Shown piece by piece: positions 1 to 8,376 of a stretch of DNA of 64,000 nucleotides. The notes beneath the pieces were generated by a model that was not told where the DNA came from, ran no database searches, and was given only the letters and a program-made list of their open reading frames with translations. Source of the DNA: Verrucomicrobiota bacterium (GTDB taxonomy: Bacteria > Verrucomicrobiota > Verrucomicrobiia > Verrucomicrobiales > Akkermansiaceae); NCBI GenBank assembly GCA_026397725.1, contig JAPLUI010000319.1:1-64000 (forward strand), given 5' to 3'. The number at the start of each line of letters is the position of its first letter. The first letter of the stretch is position 1. The translations under genes were made by a program, and so were the position numbers.

Positions 1-42
1 GACTGATGCTTCGGCCCGACGAATTACATAAGGCATTTCTTC

Positions 43-77
43 AATCCGTGTAATCTGCGTAATCCCGCAATCCGTGG
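43..77. repeat. 9-bp tandem repeat, AATCYGYGT family
   Basis: About four imperfect copies of a 9-bp unit (AATCCGTGT, AATCTGCGT, AATCCCGCA and a partial copy) lie in the otherwise unassigned first 240 bases. The reverse complement of the same unit (CACGGATTA-like) recurs near 8297-8330. No gene was recognised between 1 and 124. A 40-codon frame at 125-247 precedes hicA and is discussed there. Confidence 0.6.
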
Positions 78-243
78 TGGTTTTGGGCCGTCATACCCCA
101 ACGCTTGTCGGAAGGAAGAGTGCCATGTCATTTTCCGGCATGGTCGGTCAATTCCGCGTCAATTCAAAGCTGAGGTCAGGAAGTCTGCTCTTCGGGCAGG
201 AGGAAATCCCGGGAATTCGCCAGGAAACGGAACTGGAAATCGC

Positions 244-420
244 ATGAAACGTCGGGATCTGGTGGCGGCACTGGAACAAGCCGGCTGCGTCTTGCTGCCC
301 CACGGCAGCCGCCACGACATCTACCACAACCCGCAATCCGGACGCTCCCAGCCGGTTCCACGTCACGGCGAGATCAACGAGCGCCTCGCCAGGAAAATCC
401 TCAAGGACCTGACGAAATAG
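244..420 (+). CDS. hicA: HicA-type mRNA interferase toxin, orphan
   Basis: This 58-residue protein begins MKRRDLVAALEQAGCVLL and continues with HGSRHDIYHNP and PVPRHGEINERLARKILKDL. That is the complete HicA fold pattern: a small double-stranded-RNA-binding-like domain with the catalytic His in the G-S-x-H segment. HicA proteins cleave mRNA and are normally neutralised by HicB. No hicB follows; the downstream DNA is repeats. A 40-codon frame at 125-247 overlaps the hicA start by ATGA. It ends in EEIPGIRQETELEIA, which could be the tail of a decayed antitoxin, but I cannot identify it. The toxin reading frame looks intact. The family call is firm; function without a partner is open. Confidence 0.85.
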   Translation: MKRRDLVAALEQAGCVLLPHGSRHDIYHNPQSGRSQPVPRHGEINERLARKILKDLTK

Positions 421-462
421 ACCTCAAGGATGCCATGGGCATCCGAGTTTCCCGCCCGGAAC

Positions 463-502
463 TCCGATCCGTCCGATCCGTCCGATCCGTCCGACCGGTC
501 CG
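463..502. repeat. 9-bp tandem repeat, GTCCGATCC
   Basis: Four to five copies of GTCCGATCC, the last degenerating to GTCCGACCG, lie just downstream of hicA. A closely related unit, GTCCGACCT, forms a longer array at 59930-60008. Confidence 0.8.
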
Positions 503-523
503 CCCCACACGCCCAGGAAAAAT

Positions 524-721
524 TTCCGGATTTTTCCCTTGACTCCGGCCTCCTTGCTGCCTCTCCTCCCACCATGCCAACGCGAGCAGCCGCTTTCTTC
601 CGCCCTCGCCCCAGCCCCGCTGCCGCCTCCCTGATTTGTGATTCCTGATTCTTGATTTCTGATTGCCGACAACTCTTCAACATCCCCGCCACTTCTTCAC
701 CGACAACAGACAACGGACAAC
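524..721. repeat. Direct repeat copy A flanking vapBC
   Basis: This intergenic stretch of about 200 bp is nearly identical to 1575-1771, so the vapBC module sits between two direct copies. It starts near TTGACTCC and carries a shared GC-rich middle. It ends with five TGATTNN heptamers (632-666) and three NGACAAC heptamers (701-721). Open frames across it are explained by the repeat and do not look coding. Confidence 0.8.
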
Positions 722-870
722 TCTTTGGATCGCCCGCTATCCGCGCTTCCTTCCCGCCAACCCTTCTCCCCCGTTAAGACGTGCTACAACCGAGACCTCT
801 ACTTCCGGGGTAGATCCAGCGACCTCTTGCCGATTTTGGATCGCCGCGCTCAAAACGCTTGCCTCAAACT

Positions 871-886
871 CATTACCGTGGTAATG
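871..886. promoter_or_regulatory. Palindromic operator candidate upstream of vapB
   Basis: CATTACC-GT-GGTAATG is a perfect 7-bp inverted repeat with a 2-bp spacer, ending 7 bp before the vapB start codon. AbrB-type antitoxins of VapBC modules commonly repress their own operon by binding such palindromes. That role is inferred from position. Confidence 0.5.
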
Positions 887-893
887 ACGAGCC

Positions 894-1154
894 ATGAAGC
901 TTTCACAAAGCACGATCACCGCCCAAGGGCAAGTCTCGGTGCCGGTCGAAGTCCGCAGGCACCTGGCACTGGTGCCGGGCTCGGTCTTGGAGTGGGGTGC
1001 CGAGCAGGATCGCGTCACGGTGCGACGCGTCGGCAGCCATAGTTCCGAGGCTCTCCACCGCGCTTTGTTTCAGCAAGAACCACCAGCCCGCAGCCTTGAG
1101 GATCTGAAAAACGGGATCAGGCAACAGGTGAGAGCCCGCCATGCGCGCCATTGA
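894..1154 (+). CDS. vapB: AbrB/SpoVT-type antitoxin VapB
   Basis: The 86-residue product has an N-terminal SpoVT-AbrB swapped-hairpin DNA-binding domain over about residues 4-48 (STITAQGQVSVPVEVRRHL, then PGSVLEW and VTVRRVG). The C-terminal tail, which should bind and block the toxin, is less conserved. The gene overlaps the following PIN toxin gene by 14 bp, the usual arrangement for a translationally coupled antitoxin-toxin pair. A palindrome directly upstream is a likely autoregulatory operator. The start is ATG at 894; upstream extensions in this frame run into repeat DNA. The pairing with VapC makes the identification strong. Confidence 0.88.
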   Translation: MKLSQSTITAQGQVSVPVEVRRHLALVPGSVLEWGAEQDRVTVRRVGSHSSEALHRALFQQEPPARSLEDLKNGIRQQVRARHARH

Positions 1155-1521
1155 CACCAATGTTCTGGTGCGCTTGCTGGCGCGGGATGACCCAGCGCAA
1201 TTGGCCTCAGCCGAGGCGTTCGTGCAAGCGGGCGCATGGGTCTCGCTGCTCGTCCTTATGGAAACCGTCTGGGTCCTGGATTCCGTTTACGGGGTCACGC
1301 CGGGCCCCCTCGCGAATGGAGTGGAGATGCTGCTCGACCACCACCAAATCGTCGTGCAGGACGCCAACCTTGTGAAGAAGGCCTTGGAGGAGTTGCGCAA
1401 ACACCCCGAACTCGGCTTCTCCGACTGCCTCATTCTCGAAGTTGCCTGCGCCGCGGGACATCTCCCTCTCGGAACCTTTGATCGCCGCCTCGCCAAGCTC
1501 AAAGGCGCCCAGAGGTTGTGA
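1141..1521 (+). CDS. vapC: PIN-domain ribonuclease toxin VapC
   Basis: This is a 126-residue PIN-domain protein. The acidic metal-binding residues expected for an Mg-dependent endoribonuclease are visible: D5 in AIDTNVLVRLL, E41 in LMETVW, D95 in GFSDCLILEVA and D114 in GTFDRRLAKL. Length and motif spacing are those of a full VapC toxin, which characteristically cleaves tRNA or rRNA; the target here is unknown. It overlaps vapB by 14 bp and is followed by repeat DNA. Nothing suggests inactivation. Confidence 0.9.
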   Translation: MRAIDTNVLVRLLARDDPAQLASAEAFVQAGAWVSLLVLMETVWVLDSVYGVTPGPLANGVEMLLDHHQIVVQDANLVKKALEELRKHPELGFSDCLILEVACAAGHLPLGTFDRRLAKLKGAQRL

Positions 1522-1532
1522 TCACCGATCAT

Positions 1533-1553
1533 AAATCTCAAATCTCAAATCGC
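1533..1553. repeat. AAATCTC heptamer array
   Basis: Three head-to-tail 7-bp units (AAATCTC, AAATCTC, AAATCGC) lie just after the vapC stop. They have the same period as the other heptamer arrays in the window but a different unit sequence. Confidence 0.7.
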
Positions 1554-1574
1554 GAAGTCCTGCCCCGCCAAAAA

Positions 1575-1771
1575 ATCCTGAATTTCCCCCTTGACTCCGC
1601 CCTCCTTTCTGTCTCTCCTCCCACCATGCCAACGCGAGCTGCCGCTTTCCCGCCCTCGCCCCAGCCCCGCTGCCGCCTCCCTGATTTGTGATTCCTGATT
1701 CTTGATTTCTGATTGCCGACAACTCTTCAACATCCCCGCCACCTCTTCACGAACAACCGACAACCGACAAC
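1575..1771. repeat. Direct repeat copy B flanking vapBC
   Basis: This is the second copy of the element at 524-721. It includes five TGATTNN heptamers (1682-1716) and three (G/C)(A/G)ACAAC heptamers (1751-1771). It ends about 16 bp before the start codon of the next gene, so it also occupies that gene's upstream region. Confidence 0.8.
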
Positions 1772-1787
1772 CCTTCAACAACCCGCC

Positions 1788-3833
1788 ATGAAACTCCCCC
1801 TCACCTCCGCCGCCCTCGCCGCGCTGCTCACCTCTCCCCTGTTCGCAGTTGACCACCACGTCACCACCCCGCAGGAGTTTCAGAACGCCCTGACCACCGC
1901 CGCCGCCAACGGCGCCGACGACACGGTCTTCCTCGCCGCCGGATTCTATCAGGGGAATTTCAACTTCCTGTCCGCCGAGGCGTTCTCGCTCACGATCCAA
2001 GCCGAGGCCGGAATCGCCGCCGACCAGGTCGTGCTCGACGGCGCCGGCGTCGGCGGCAGTCTTAACCTCAACTGCTCCGGCCTCGCTAACCTCTGGCTCG
2101 GCGGCATCACCATCAAACGCAATACCGGCAACGGCAACGGTTCGGCTGGTACTACGGACGGCTTCGCACTCTCCGTCGCCACCTTGGGCGACGTCCAGAT
2201 AGAGCACAGCATCCTCCCTTGTGACGCCAACCAGTTAGGCGGCGGTATCGCGGTCTCGAAAGCCAACAACATCACCATCAGCAATTCGTCCGTAACCTAC
2301 GCTGGAACTGGGAGCAGCGGCGGTGGAATTTGGCTCGGCGGCTTCTCTGGCGCAGTGCTGGTAGATTCCTGCATGGTAACTGGGAATTATTCTTTTTTTA
2401 CGGGCGCGGGGTTGCTCGTGCAGGGCGGGGGAACCCCTCTCAAGAGCGTGAACATCCGCAACAGCACAATCTCATATAATATTTCCAATACTTCTAGTCA
2501 TTATCCTGATGGTCCTGATAGTCAGGGTGCCGGCGGTGGAGGTATTGGGTTCACAGGCTCGTGCGCGACAACCATCACCGGCAACACCTTCCAGGGAAAC
2601 TCATCCAGACGCTATGGTGGTGCGATCTATTCACGATCCTCCACGAACACAATTACGGGTAACAGATTTCTCGGAAACCACGGAAGTGGCACTTGGTCTT
2701 ACCCCTTTTTTGGAGGCGCCGTCCTTGTGATTGCGGGGACGGTGGAGAACAACGAATTCGACGGCAATAGAGCGTATGGAGTGTGCGGTGCGCTTTGCAT
2801 CACGCAATCCGGCACCGTGCGAAACAATGTGTTTCGTAACAATGCATGCGAGTCTGGTAACGGTGGTGCCCTTCATGTCGGTGCTTTCTATGACCCTAGT
2901 AGCACCGCTTGCGCCATCATCGAAAACAACCTCTTCGAGGACAACAAGGCCACCAATCCCGGCGGCACCGCTTATTCCGGCGGTGCCGCTTATCTGAACG
3001 GTGCCAGCTTCGTCCTCCGCAACAACACCTTTCTCCGCAACACCGCCACCGGAAGTGCTGGCGGCGTTTATCTGCCGACGACCCGACCGACCGGCAGCAT
3101 CGTCACCAACAATCTCTTCGCGCAAAACACGAGCGGCGATTCCGGCGGCGGAATGTTGGTCAAGCTCGACAGCGCCGATGCCGCCAACATCGCCAGCCTC
3201 GATCTGATCAACAACACGTTCACCGGCAACACCGCCACCAACCTCGGCGGCGGGCTTCGGATTGAGGTGGTCGATAACAACGAGATCCTCAACGTTTACA
3301 ACAACATCATCTGGGGCAACAGCGCCCATGACGGTGACGACATCTATCTGAGCGGCTTCGGTGCCAGCAAGAAGCTGATGAACAACATCGTCCACGACGT
3401 GGCCGGGGTCTTCGAACTCGCCCTGAACAACATCGACGCCGCCCCGGTCTTCTTCAACCCGACCTCGGACGACTACCATGTCAGGCTCGGCTCCCTGAAC
3501 ATCGACGCCGGCGACCCGGCGGCCCCGAACCTGCCAAGCACCGACCGCGACGGCCAACCGCGGGTGGCGGGACTGCGGGTGGACATGGGCTGCTACGAAT
3601 TCGACAACACCGGCGGCCATCCGGCCGATCTCAACGACGACTTTGTGATCAGCCAGGCGGAATACGACAACTACGCGGCGGCCTGGAAGAACGACCTGGG
3701 CTGGAGCCGCGGCCCGCAGCCGATTGATGCCGACTACGTCACCCGCGCCGGCTTTATTCTCACCAATGGCGGCACCTATCACAACGACGGCGGGTCCATT
3801 CCCACCAACTGGAAACCCGGCACCGGCAATTGA
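1788..3833 (+). CDS. Secreted right-handed beta-helix protein with dockerin-like tail
   Basis: The 681-residue product starts MKLPLTSAALAALLTSPLFA, a clear signal peptide, which is why ATG 1788 is preferred over the in-frame upstream extension through repeat DNA. Residues of about 35-600 are Asn/Gly-rich strand repeats (NNTFTGNTA, GGGIWLGG and similar), typical of parallel beta-helix or polymorphic-outer-membrane-like proteins. The segment DRDGQPRVAGLRVDMGCYEFD is a common end of such helices in this phylum. The last 70 residues contain DLNDDFVISQAEYDNY and DADYVTRAGF, two calcium-loop-like dockerin-type motifs. No catalytic residues can be assigned, so it could be a polysaccharide lyase-like enzyme or a structural surface protein. 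The next gene follows closely. Confidence 0.8.
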   Translation: MKLPLTSAALAALLTSPLFAVDHHVTTPQEFQNALTTAAANGADDTVFLAAGFYQGNFNFLSAEAFSLTIQAEAGIAADQVVLDGAGVGGSLNLNCSGLANLWLGGITIKRNTGNGNGSAGTTDGFALSVATLGDVQIEHSILPCDANQLGGGIAVSKANNITISNSSVTYAGTGSSGGGIWLGGFSGAVLVDSCMVTGNYSFFTGAGLLVQGGGTPLKSVNIRNSTISYNISNTSSHYPDGPDSQGAGGGGIGFTGSCATTITGNTFQGNSSRRYGGAIYSRSSTNTITGNRFLGNHGSGTWSYPFFGGAVLVIAGTVENNEFDGNRAYGVCGALCITQSGTVRNNVFRNNACESGNGGALHVGAFYDPSSTACAIIENNLFEDNKATNPGGTAYSGGAAYLNGASFVLRNNTFLRNTATGSAGGVYLPTTRPTGSIVTNNLFAQNTSGDSGGGMLVKLDSADAANIASLDLINNTFTGNTATNLGGGLRIEVVDNNEILNVYNNIIWGNSAHDGDDIYLSGFGASKKLMNNIVHDVAGVFELALNNIDAAPVFFNPTSDDYHVRLGSLNIDAGDPAAPNLPSTDRDGQPRVAGLRVDMGCYEFDNTGGHPADLNDDFVISQAEYDNYAAAWKNDLGWSRGPQPIDADYVTRAGFILTNGGTYHNDGGSIPTNWKPGTGN

Positions 3834-3897
3834 GTGGATTCACCCCTCACCGCCCCAGTCCCGTGAATCCAGCCCCTCAACTCGCGGTCCATAGCCT

Positions 3898-4044
3898 GGA
3901 GGACAGCCGTCTCGGCTGTCAGGGCATGCGGCCGTCCCGGCTGCAGCGAGCGCCTGAGGTGCCATGGCGACGGTGCTTCTGCCGCGCAAGCGCAAAACAG
4001 GCGGGACGCCCGTTTTCCCTGACAGCCGGGACGGCTGTCCTCCA
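3898..4044. repeat. Palindromic REP/MITE-like element at a gene start
   Basis: The arms at 3898-3924 and 4018-4044 are inverted copies of 27 bp with one mismatch (GGAGGACAGCCGTC...GGCTGTCAGGG). They enclose about 93 bp that also contain smaller inverted segments. Each arm is itself partly self-complementary (ACAGCCG/CGGCTGT), as in REP-type elements. The element sits across the 5' end of the large gene ending at 7807, and the reading frame runs through it. Confidence 0.75.
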
Positions 4045-7000
4045 TGCCTGCTTCTTCCTCCTCCTCGCCCCCGCCGCCTTCGCGGCCCAGCTCGCCACGC
4101 CGGTCTTCGCGCCCTCGGATGGCAGCAGCGTGCCGGTGACCGTGACCATCACCGCCGACCCCGGCGCGACCATCCATTACACGGCGGACGGTTCGCTGCC
4201 CGATGAGACCGCACCGGTCTTCACAACCCCGATCCCGGTGACCTCGCCCGGCGTGCTGCGGGCCCGCGCCTACCGCAGCGGCGACGACCCGAGCATCGTG
4301 GTCAGCGCCCGCTACTTCGAGGTGGAACCGCCAGTGCCGGAATTCACCATCGAACGCGCGGTTAGCGGTGCCGGCACCACCGCACCCGCGGTCGCCCTAA
4401 CCATCGTGGCCCCGCCGGGCGTCCGCTGTTGGACCTATGAAGAACTTCTGCCGCCCGCCGTGACGCCCGATGCGCTCACCGGCGGCGGCATCTGGCTCCC
4501 CGGCCCGCACGCGATCCGCTGGGGACCCTTCCTGGACACGGCCTCAGCCGCCCTCGGCTATGCTCTAACGGGAGTTGCCGGCCCCCACAGCGTTTCCGGC
4601 GCGGCCTCACTCGACGGCTACTGGACAATCCCGGCAGCGGCCACCGCTGTGACCATCGGCCCGCCGCCCGGCGACCAGCCCGCCGAGGTTGCGCCGCCGG
4701 TCATCGCCACCAGCCCGTCACCATTTGTTAGCCTGCCGGTGACCGTCACCCTGAGCACGGCGACTGCGGGCGCGGAGATTCGTTTCACCACCGACGGCAG
4801 CACGCCGAGCACAACCAGTACCCTTTACACAGCGCCTCTGGAAATCACCGTCGCAACCTGCCTGCGGGCGCGGGCCTTCAAGACCGGCTTCCTGCCGAGT
4901 CCGGCCCGCACCGCGTGGTTTGCCAACCCGGACGAAGTCCCGCCGATGACCGCCGACACGGTGTTGGACACCACCAACCCCGCCGCTCCGGTGGTGACCA
5001 GCACGGTCGCACCCGGCCCGGCAGCCGCCTGCTGGACCTACGAGGAAGAGTTGCCGCTCTATCTAACACCATCCGGGATCACGGAGGCGGGTGCCTTCGA
5101 CCCCGCCACCGGCACCTTGAAATGGGGACCCTTCAACACCCCTGCCCAACGCGTGTTTTCCTACACTCTAACCGGTCCGACGGGAACCCACAGCGTCGGC
5201 CGCGCCTGGAGCATCGACGGCAGCGGCACTGCGCAGTGGCCGGGCTTCCAGGTGGTGATCGCTGCGGGCGGCGGCAGCGTCACCCCGCCGCCGTTGGCCA
5301 AGGTGGCCGCACCGGTCCTCGCTCCGCCCAACGGCAACAGCCTGCCACTCGAGGTCACCATCGCCTGTGCCACCGCCGGGGCGACGGTCCGCTACACCAC
5401 CGACGGCAGCATCCCGACGCCGGCCAGCAGCGAATACCAAGGGCCGCTGCATCTCACCGCTCCGACCCTCCTGCTCGCCAAGGCGTTTCTAACAGGCCAG
5501 CGGCCGAGCGCCCAGGTGATGGGAGTTTTCGGCAGTCCCGAGGAAGGAGAAAAGAGCCTGGCCTTGGTCCGCACGGTGAGTGGCGATGCGTCGGTGGCAC
5601 CGCTCGTCACCGTGGCGGCCACGCCGACGGGAGCCGTGAGCTGCTACAGCATCACCGAGGAAGTCCCGCAAGGACTGAGCGCCTACGAAGTCTCGGCAAG
5701 TGGCCACTGGAACGAAACCACTCGCATGATCCACTGGGGACCTTTCAATGATGCCACGGTACACACTGTCAGCTTCCGCCTGAGCGATCTCTCGGGGACC
5801 TTCCGGCTCGACGGCAGCGGCAGTTTCGATGGCCAGGCGGCGGCCACCACGGGTGCCAACCAAGCGACGGTGCTCCTCGACTCCATCGGCAAGGTGGCCC
5901 TGCCGGTGATCTCGCCGACCCCGACCGGCCTGTTCCCGAGCGTCGTCTCGATCTCGTGCCCGACGCCGGGCGCGGTGATTCATTTCACCACCGACGGCAC
6001 TCTGCCCGATGCCAAGTCGCCGGTCTATCAGACGCCATTCACCTTGCAAACGGTGACCTTGGTGCAGGCCAAGGCGTTCGTCGATTGGATGCGGGCTAGC
6101 GACATTGCCCAACGCTACTACGGCCCGGAAATGTTGCCGCCCGACGCCACGCTCACCCGCCGGGTCATCCGCAGCGGCACGGTCAGCCCGCAGATTGAGC
6201 TGCTTGTCCATCCCGGCGGGCAGGTCGGTTGTTATAGCGTCGAGGAAACCATCCCCGCCGGGCCGGTGCCGCAGTCGATCACCGCGGGCGGCTTGTTCAA
6301 TCCGCAGACCCGCGCGATCAAGTGGGGACCTTTCCTTGGCAGCTCTGACCGCACGCTCAGCTACCACCTCGGCGGCACCGGCGGACTCTACACGTTAAGT
6401 GGCAGCGGCAGTTTCAACGGCTTCCATCTCGCAACCGGCGGCGAGCAGGAAGTGCTGATCGGCAACTTCGCCGCCACCTCGTGGCAGGTCGCCGCCAACC
6501 ACACGCTTGAGCCAAGCACCCGCCTCAATGTGGCACCCGCCAGCACCGTCACTTGCTATAGCGTCGAGGCCTTCCTGCCAGACGGCTTGACGCCGAGCGG
6601 CATCACCGACGGCGGCCTCTGGAACGCGGAAACCGCCGTGATCAAGTGGGGGCCATTCCGTGATGCGCTGGCCCGTGAATGCTCGTATGCCATCGGTGGC
6701 AGCTACCTCGCCTACGAAGCCCGCTACCGGATCAGCGTGGATGGCCTGAGCATGATCGTTTACGGCGATACGCAGGTTGAAGTCTCGCTGCCCGCGCCGG
6801 AAAACCTAACCGCCACCCCCGGCAATGCCGCGATCTTCCTCACCTGGAATCCGGTGCCCCCCGCCACCGGCTACCGCCTCCACTACCGCCGCGACGATGG
6901 CATCGGTGGCGAGCAAACCCTCGATCTCGGTCTGCCCGGCTTTCCCTTCCACGCCCTGCGCGGACTGGCTAACGGCCAACTCTATCACTGCCAACTCACC

Positions 7001-7807
7001 GCCTATGGCCCCGGCTCGACCGAATCGGCACGCTCGGCCGTCGCCAGTGCCACGCCCAATGCCGGTGCCGGCGATTGGGGCGCTCTAACCTTTGACCGCG
7101 ACCATTACGACAGCCCCGCTGAAACCGCCGTGCTCACTCTAACAGACACCGACCTCGACACCGACCCCGCCACCGCCGAGACCGTCCCGGTCCAGGTCGC
7201 CAGCACCACCGATCCCACCGGCATCCGGCTCATCCTAACCGAAACCGGCCCTCACACCGGCGTCTTCACCAGCACCGCCAGCGGGCTCGACCTGGCGTTC
7301 ACCTTTGCGGCCAGCGACGAGGCCGGCGCGCGCCTCCAGGTCCGCGAGGGCGACACCCTGACCGCCACCTATGCCGACGCCCTGCCCGCCGGCACCCGCA
7401 GTGCCACGGCCGGCTTTTCCGAATACGACAGCGACCACGACGGCCTGCCCGATTGGTGGGAGCGGGAAACCTTCGGCGGGCTCGGCATCGCGAACGGCCT
7501 AACCGATTTCGACCACGACGGCGACACGGATCTGACCGAATGGATCACCGGCATGTCGCCGACCGACCCGGCCTCGCGGCAAGTGGTGTCGGTCGAGGTG
7601 GTTCCCGGCGACGGCGTCCTGGTCCGCTGGAACTCCGCACCCGGCCGCCGCTACACGCTGCGCAAGAGCATTGATCGCCTGGACGGGTTCTTCGACCTCG
7701 TTGAGGACCTCCCCGCCACCCCTGGCGGCACCAACGAATACCGCGACATTCTCCTGCCTGGCGCGACCGGCGTCTTTTACTCGATCCGGGTGGAACTGGG
7801 GCCGTGA
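3926..7807 (+). CDS. Large secreted multi-repeat protein with chitobiase-type and WGPF repeats
   Basis: The product is about 1,293 residues and exported: a hydrophobic stretch HACFFLLLAPAAFAAQL lies about 40-55 residues after ATG 3926. Four modules of the chitobiase/beta-hexosaminidase C-terminal type (IHYTADGS, IRFTTDGSTPS, VRYTTDGSIP, IHFTTDGTLPD) alternate with five copies of another domain carrying C(W/Y)(T/S)xxE and IKWGPF. A fibronectin type III domain lies near residues 955-1040 (LTWNPVPPATGYRLHY). The C-terminus has DSDHDGLPDWWE and DFDHDGDTDLTEW, an Asp-rich calcium-binding tail common in Verrucomicrobiota. A palindromic element occupies the first 40 codons, so the original start may be lost and the true N-terminus is uncertain. 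It probably acts at the cell surface; no enzyme domain is visible. Confidence 0.75.
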   Translation: MRPSRLQRAPEVPWRRCFCRASAKQAGRPFSLTAGTAVLHACFFLLLAPAAFAAQLATPVFAPSDGSSVPVTVTITADPGATIHYTADGSLPDETAPVFTTPIPVTSPGVLRARAYRSGDDPSIVVSARYFEVEPPVPEFTIERAVSGAGTTAPAVALTIVAPPGVRCWTYEELLPPAVTPDALTGGGIWLPGPHAIRWGPFLDTASAALGYALTGVAGPHSVSGAASLDGYWTIPAAATAVTIGPPPGDQPAEVAPPVIATSPSPFVSLPVTVTLSTATAGAEIRFTTDGSTPSTTSTLYTAPLEITVATCLRARAFKTGFLPSPARTAWFANPDEVPPMTADTVLDTTNPAAPVVTSTVAPGPAAACWTYEEELPLYLTPSGITEAGAFDPATGTLKWGPFNTPAQRVFSYTLTGPTGTHSVGRAWSIDGSGTAQWPGFQVVIAAGGGSVTPPPLAKVAAPVLAPPNGNSLPLEVTIACATAGATVRYTTDGSIPTPASSEYQGPLHLTAPTLLLAKAFLTGQRPSAQVMGVFGSPEEGEKSLALVRTVSGDASVAPLVTVAATPTGAVSCYSITEEVPQGLSAYEVSASGHWNETTRMIHWGPFNDATVHTVSFRLSDLSGTFRLDGSGSFDGQAAATTGANQATVLLDSIGKVALPVISPTPTGLFPSVVSISCPTPGAVIHFTTDGTLPDAKSPVYQTPFTLQTVTLVQAKAFVDWMRASDIAQRYYGPEMLPPDATLTRRVIRSGTVSPQIELLVHPGGQVGCYSVEETIPAGPVPQSITAGGLFNPQTRAIKWGPFLGSSDRTLSYHLGGTGGLYTLSGSGSFNGFHLATGGEQEVLIGNFAATSWQVAANHTLEPSTRLNVAPASTVTCYSVEAFLPDGLTPSGITDGGLWNAETAVIKWGPFRDALARECSYAIGGSYLAYEARYRISVDGLSMIVYGDTQVEVSLPAPENLTATPGNAAIFLTWNPVPPATGYRLHYRRDDGIGGEQTLDLGLPGFPFHALRGLANGQLYHCQLTAYGPGSTESARSAVASATPNAGAGDWGALTFDRDHYDSPAETAVLTLTDTDLDTDPATAETVPVQVASTTDPTGIRLILTETGPHTGVFTSTASGLDLAFTFAASDEAGARLQVREGDTLTATYADALPAGTRSATAGFSEYDSDHDGLPDWWERETFGGLGIANGLTDFDHDGDTDLTEWITGMSPTDPASRQVVSVEVVPGDGVLVRWNSAPGRRYTLRKSIDRLDGFFDLVEDLPATPGGTNEYRDILLPGATGVFYSIRVELGP

Positions 7808-8108
7808 AGATATGGCAATCGAAACGCGGAAGCGCGGAGGCGCGGAGAGATTCGCGGAGAGATGGGATCGGGTCTTCAAATGGATCTGAGACTGGGGTGT
7901 TCAAAACTCCGGAAAAACCGGAACCATATCTCCCTCGGAAGCCAAGGTGCAATTTCAATGCCAATGCGAATGTGTTTGCAGTGCGGATTGATGGCTTGAG
8001 AATCTGATGGACTATTTCCGAACCGGGCACATCCGGTGGTTGAAACCCTGTGCTCCTTCATCATGGGTTATTCCCTGTTGGATCGTGTGCCGGGTTTCGC
8101 ATGAAGAT

Positions 8109-8290
8109 CTGCATGTTAGCATGGAATGTATTTGGTAAAATGATGAGGGGTAAAATGATGAAGAACTGGAAGCGGGCTTCTGTTCTCTGGAGTTTTGATC
8201 TTTTCTTCCATCATTTTACCCTTCATCATTTTACCAAATTTCTGAATGATCAGACTTCTAACGGCATGTATATTTGTTTACGGCTCCTAA
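8109..8290. mobile_element. MITE-like hairpin element, copy 1
   Basis: This element of about 180 bp is closely similar to 15200-15396. Its core is an almost perfect 30-bp inverted repeat (8131-8160 and 8209-8238) built on GGTAAAATGATG. The right end is TTTACGGCTCCTAA, identical to the right end of the second copy. The left terminal repeat seen in that copy is missing, so this one looks 5'-truncated. It carries no transposase. The rest of the gap 7808-8376 holds short GCGGAG-type tandem units near 7830-7860 and CACGG 9-mers near 8297-8330. I see no gene there. Confidence 0.7.
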
Positions 8291-8376
8291 GAAGTTTTTT
8301 CCACGGATCACACGGCTTACCACGGATAAGACTCCTCTTTTGAACACCCCAGTCAGTGAGGCCTCCGGAGATGGCG

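Noticed and set aside
1545..2207. Minus-strand open frame of 220 codons
   Set aside because: It overlaps the repeat element and the beta-helix gene, which has a signal peptide and clear strand repeats on the plus strand.
8050..8343. Open frame of 97 codons (KMMRGKMMKNW...FFHHFTLHHF)
   Set aside because: It is translation of the MITE-like inverted repeat; the second copy gives a different, broken frame.
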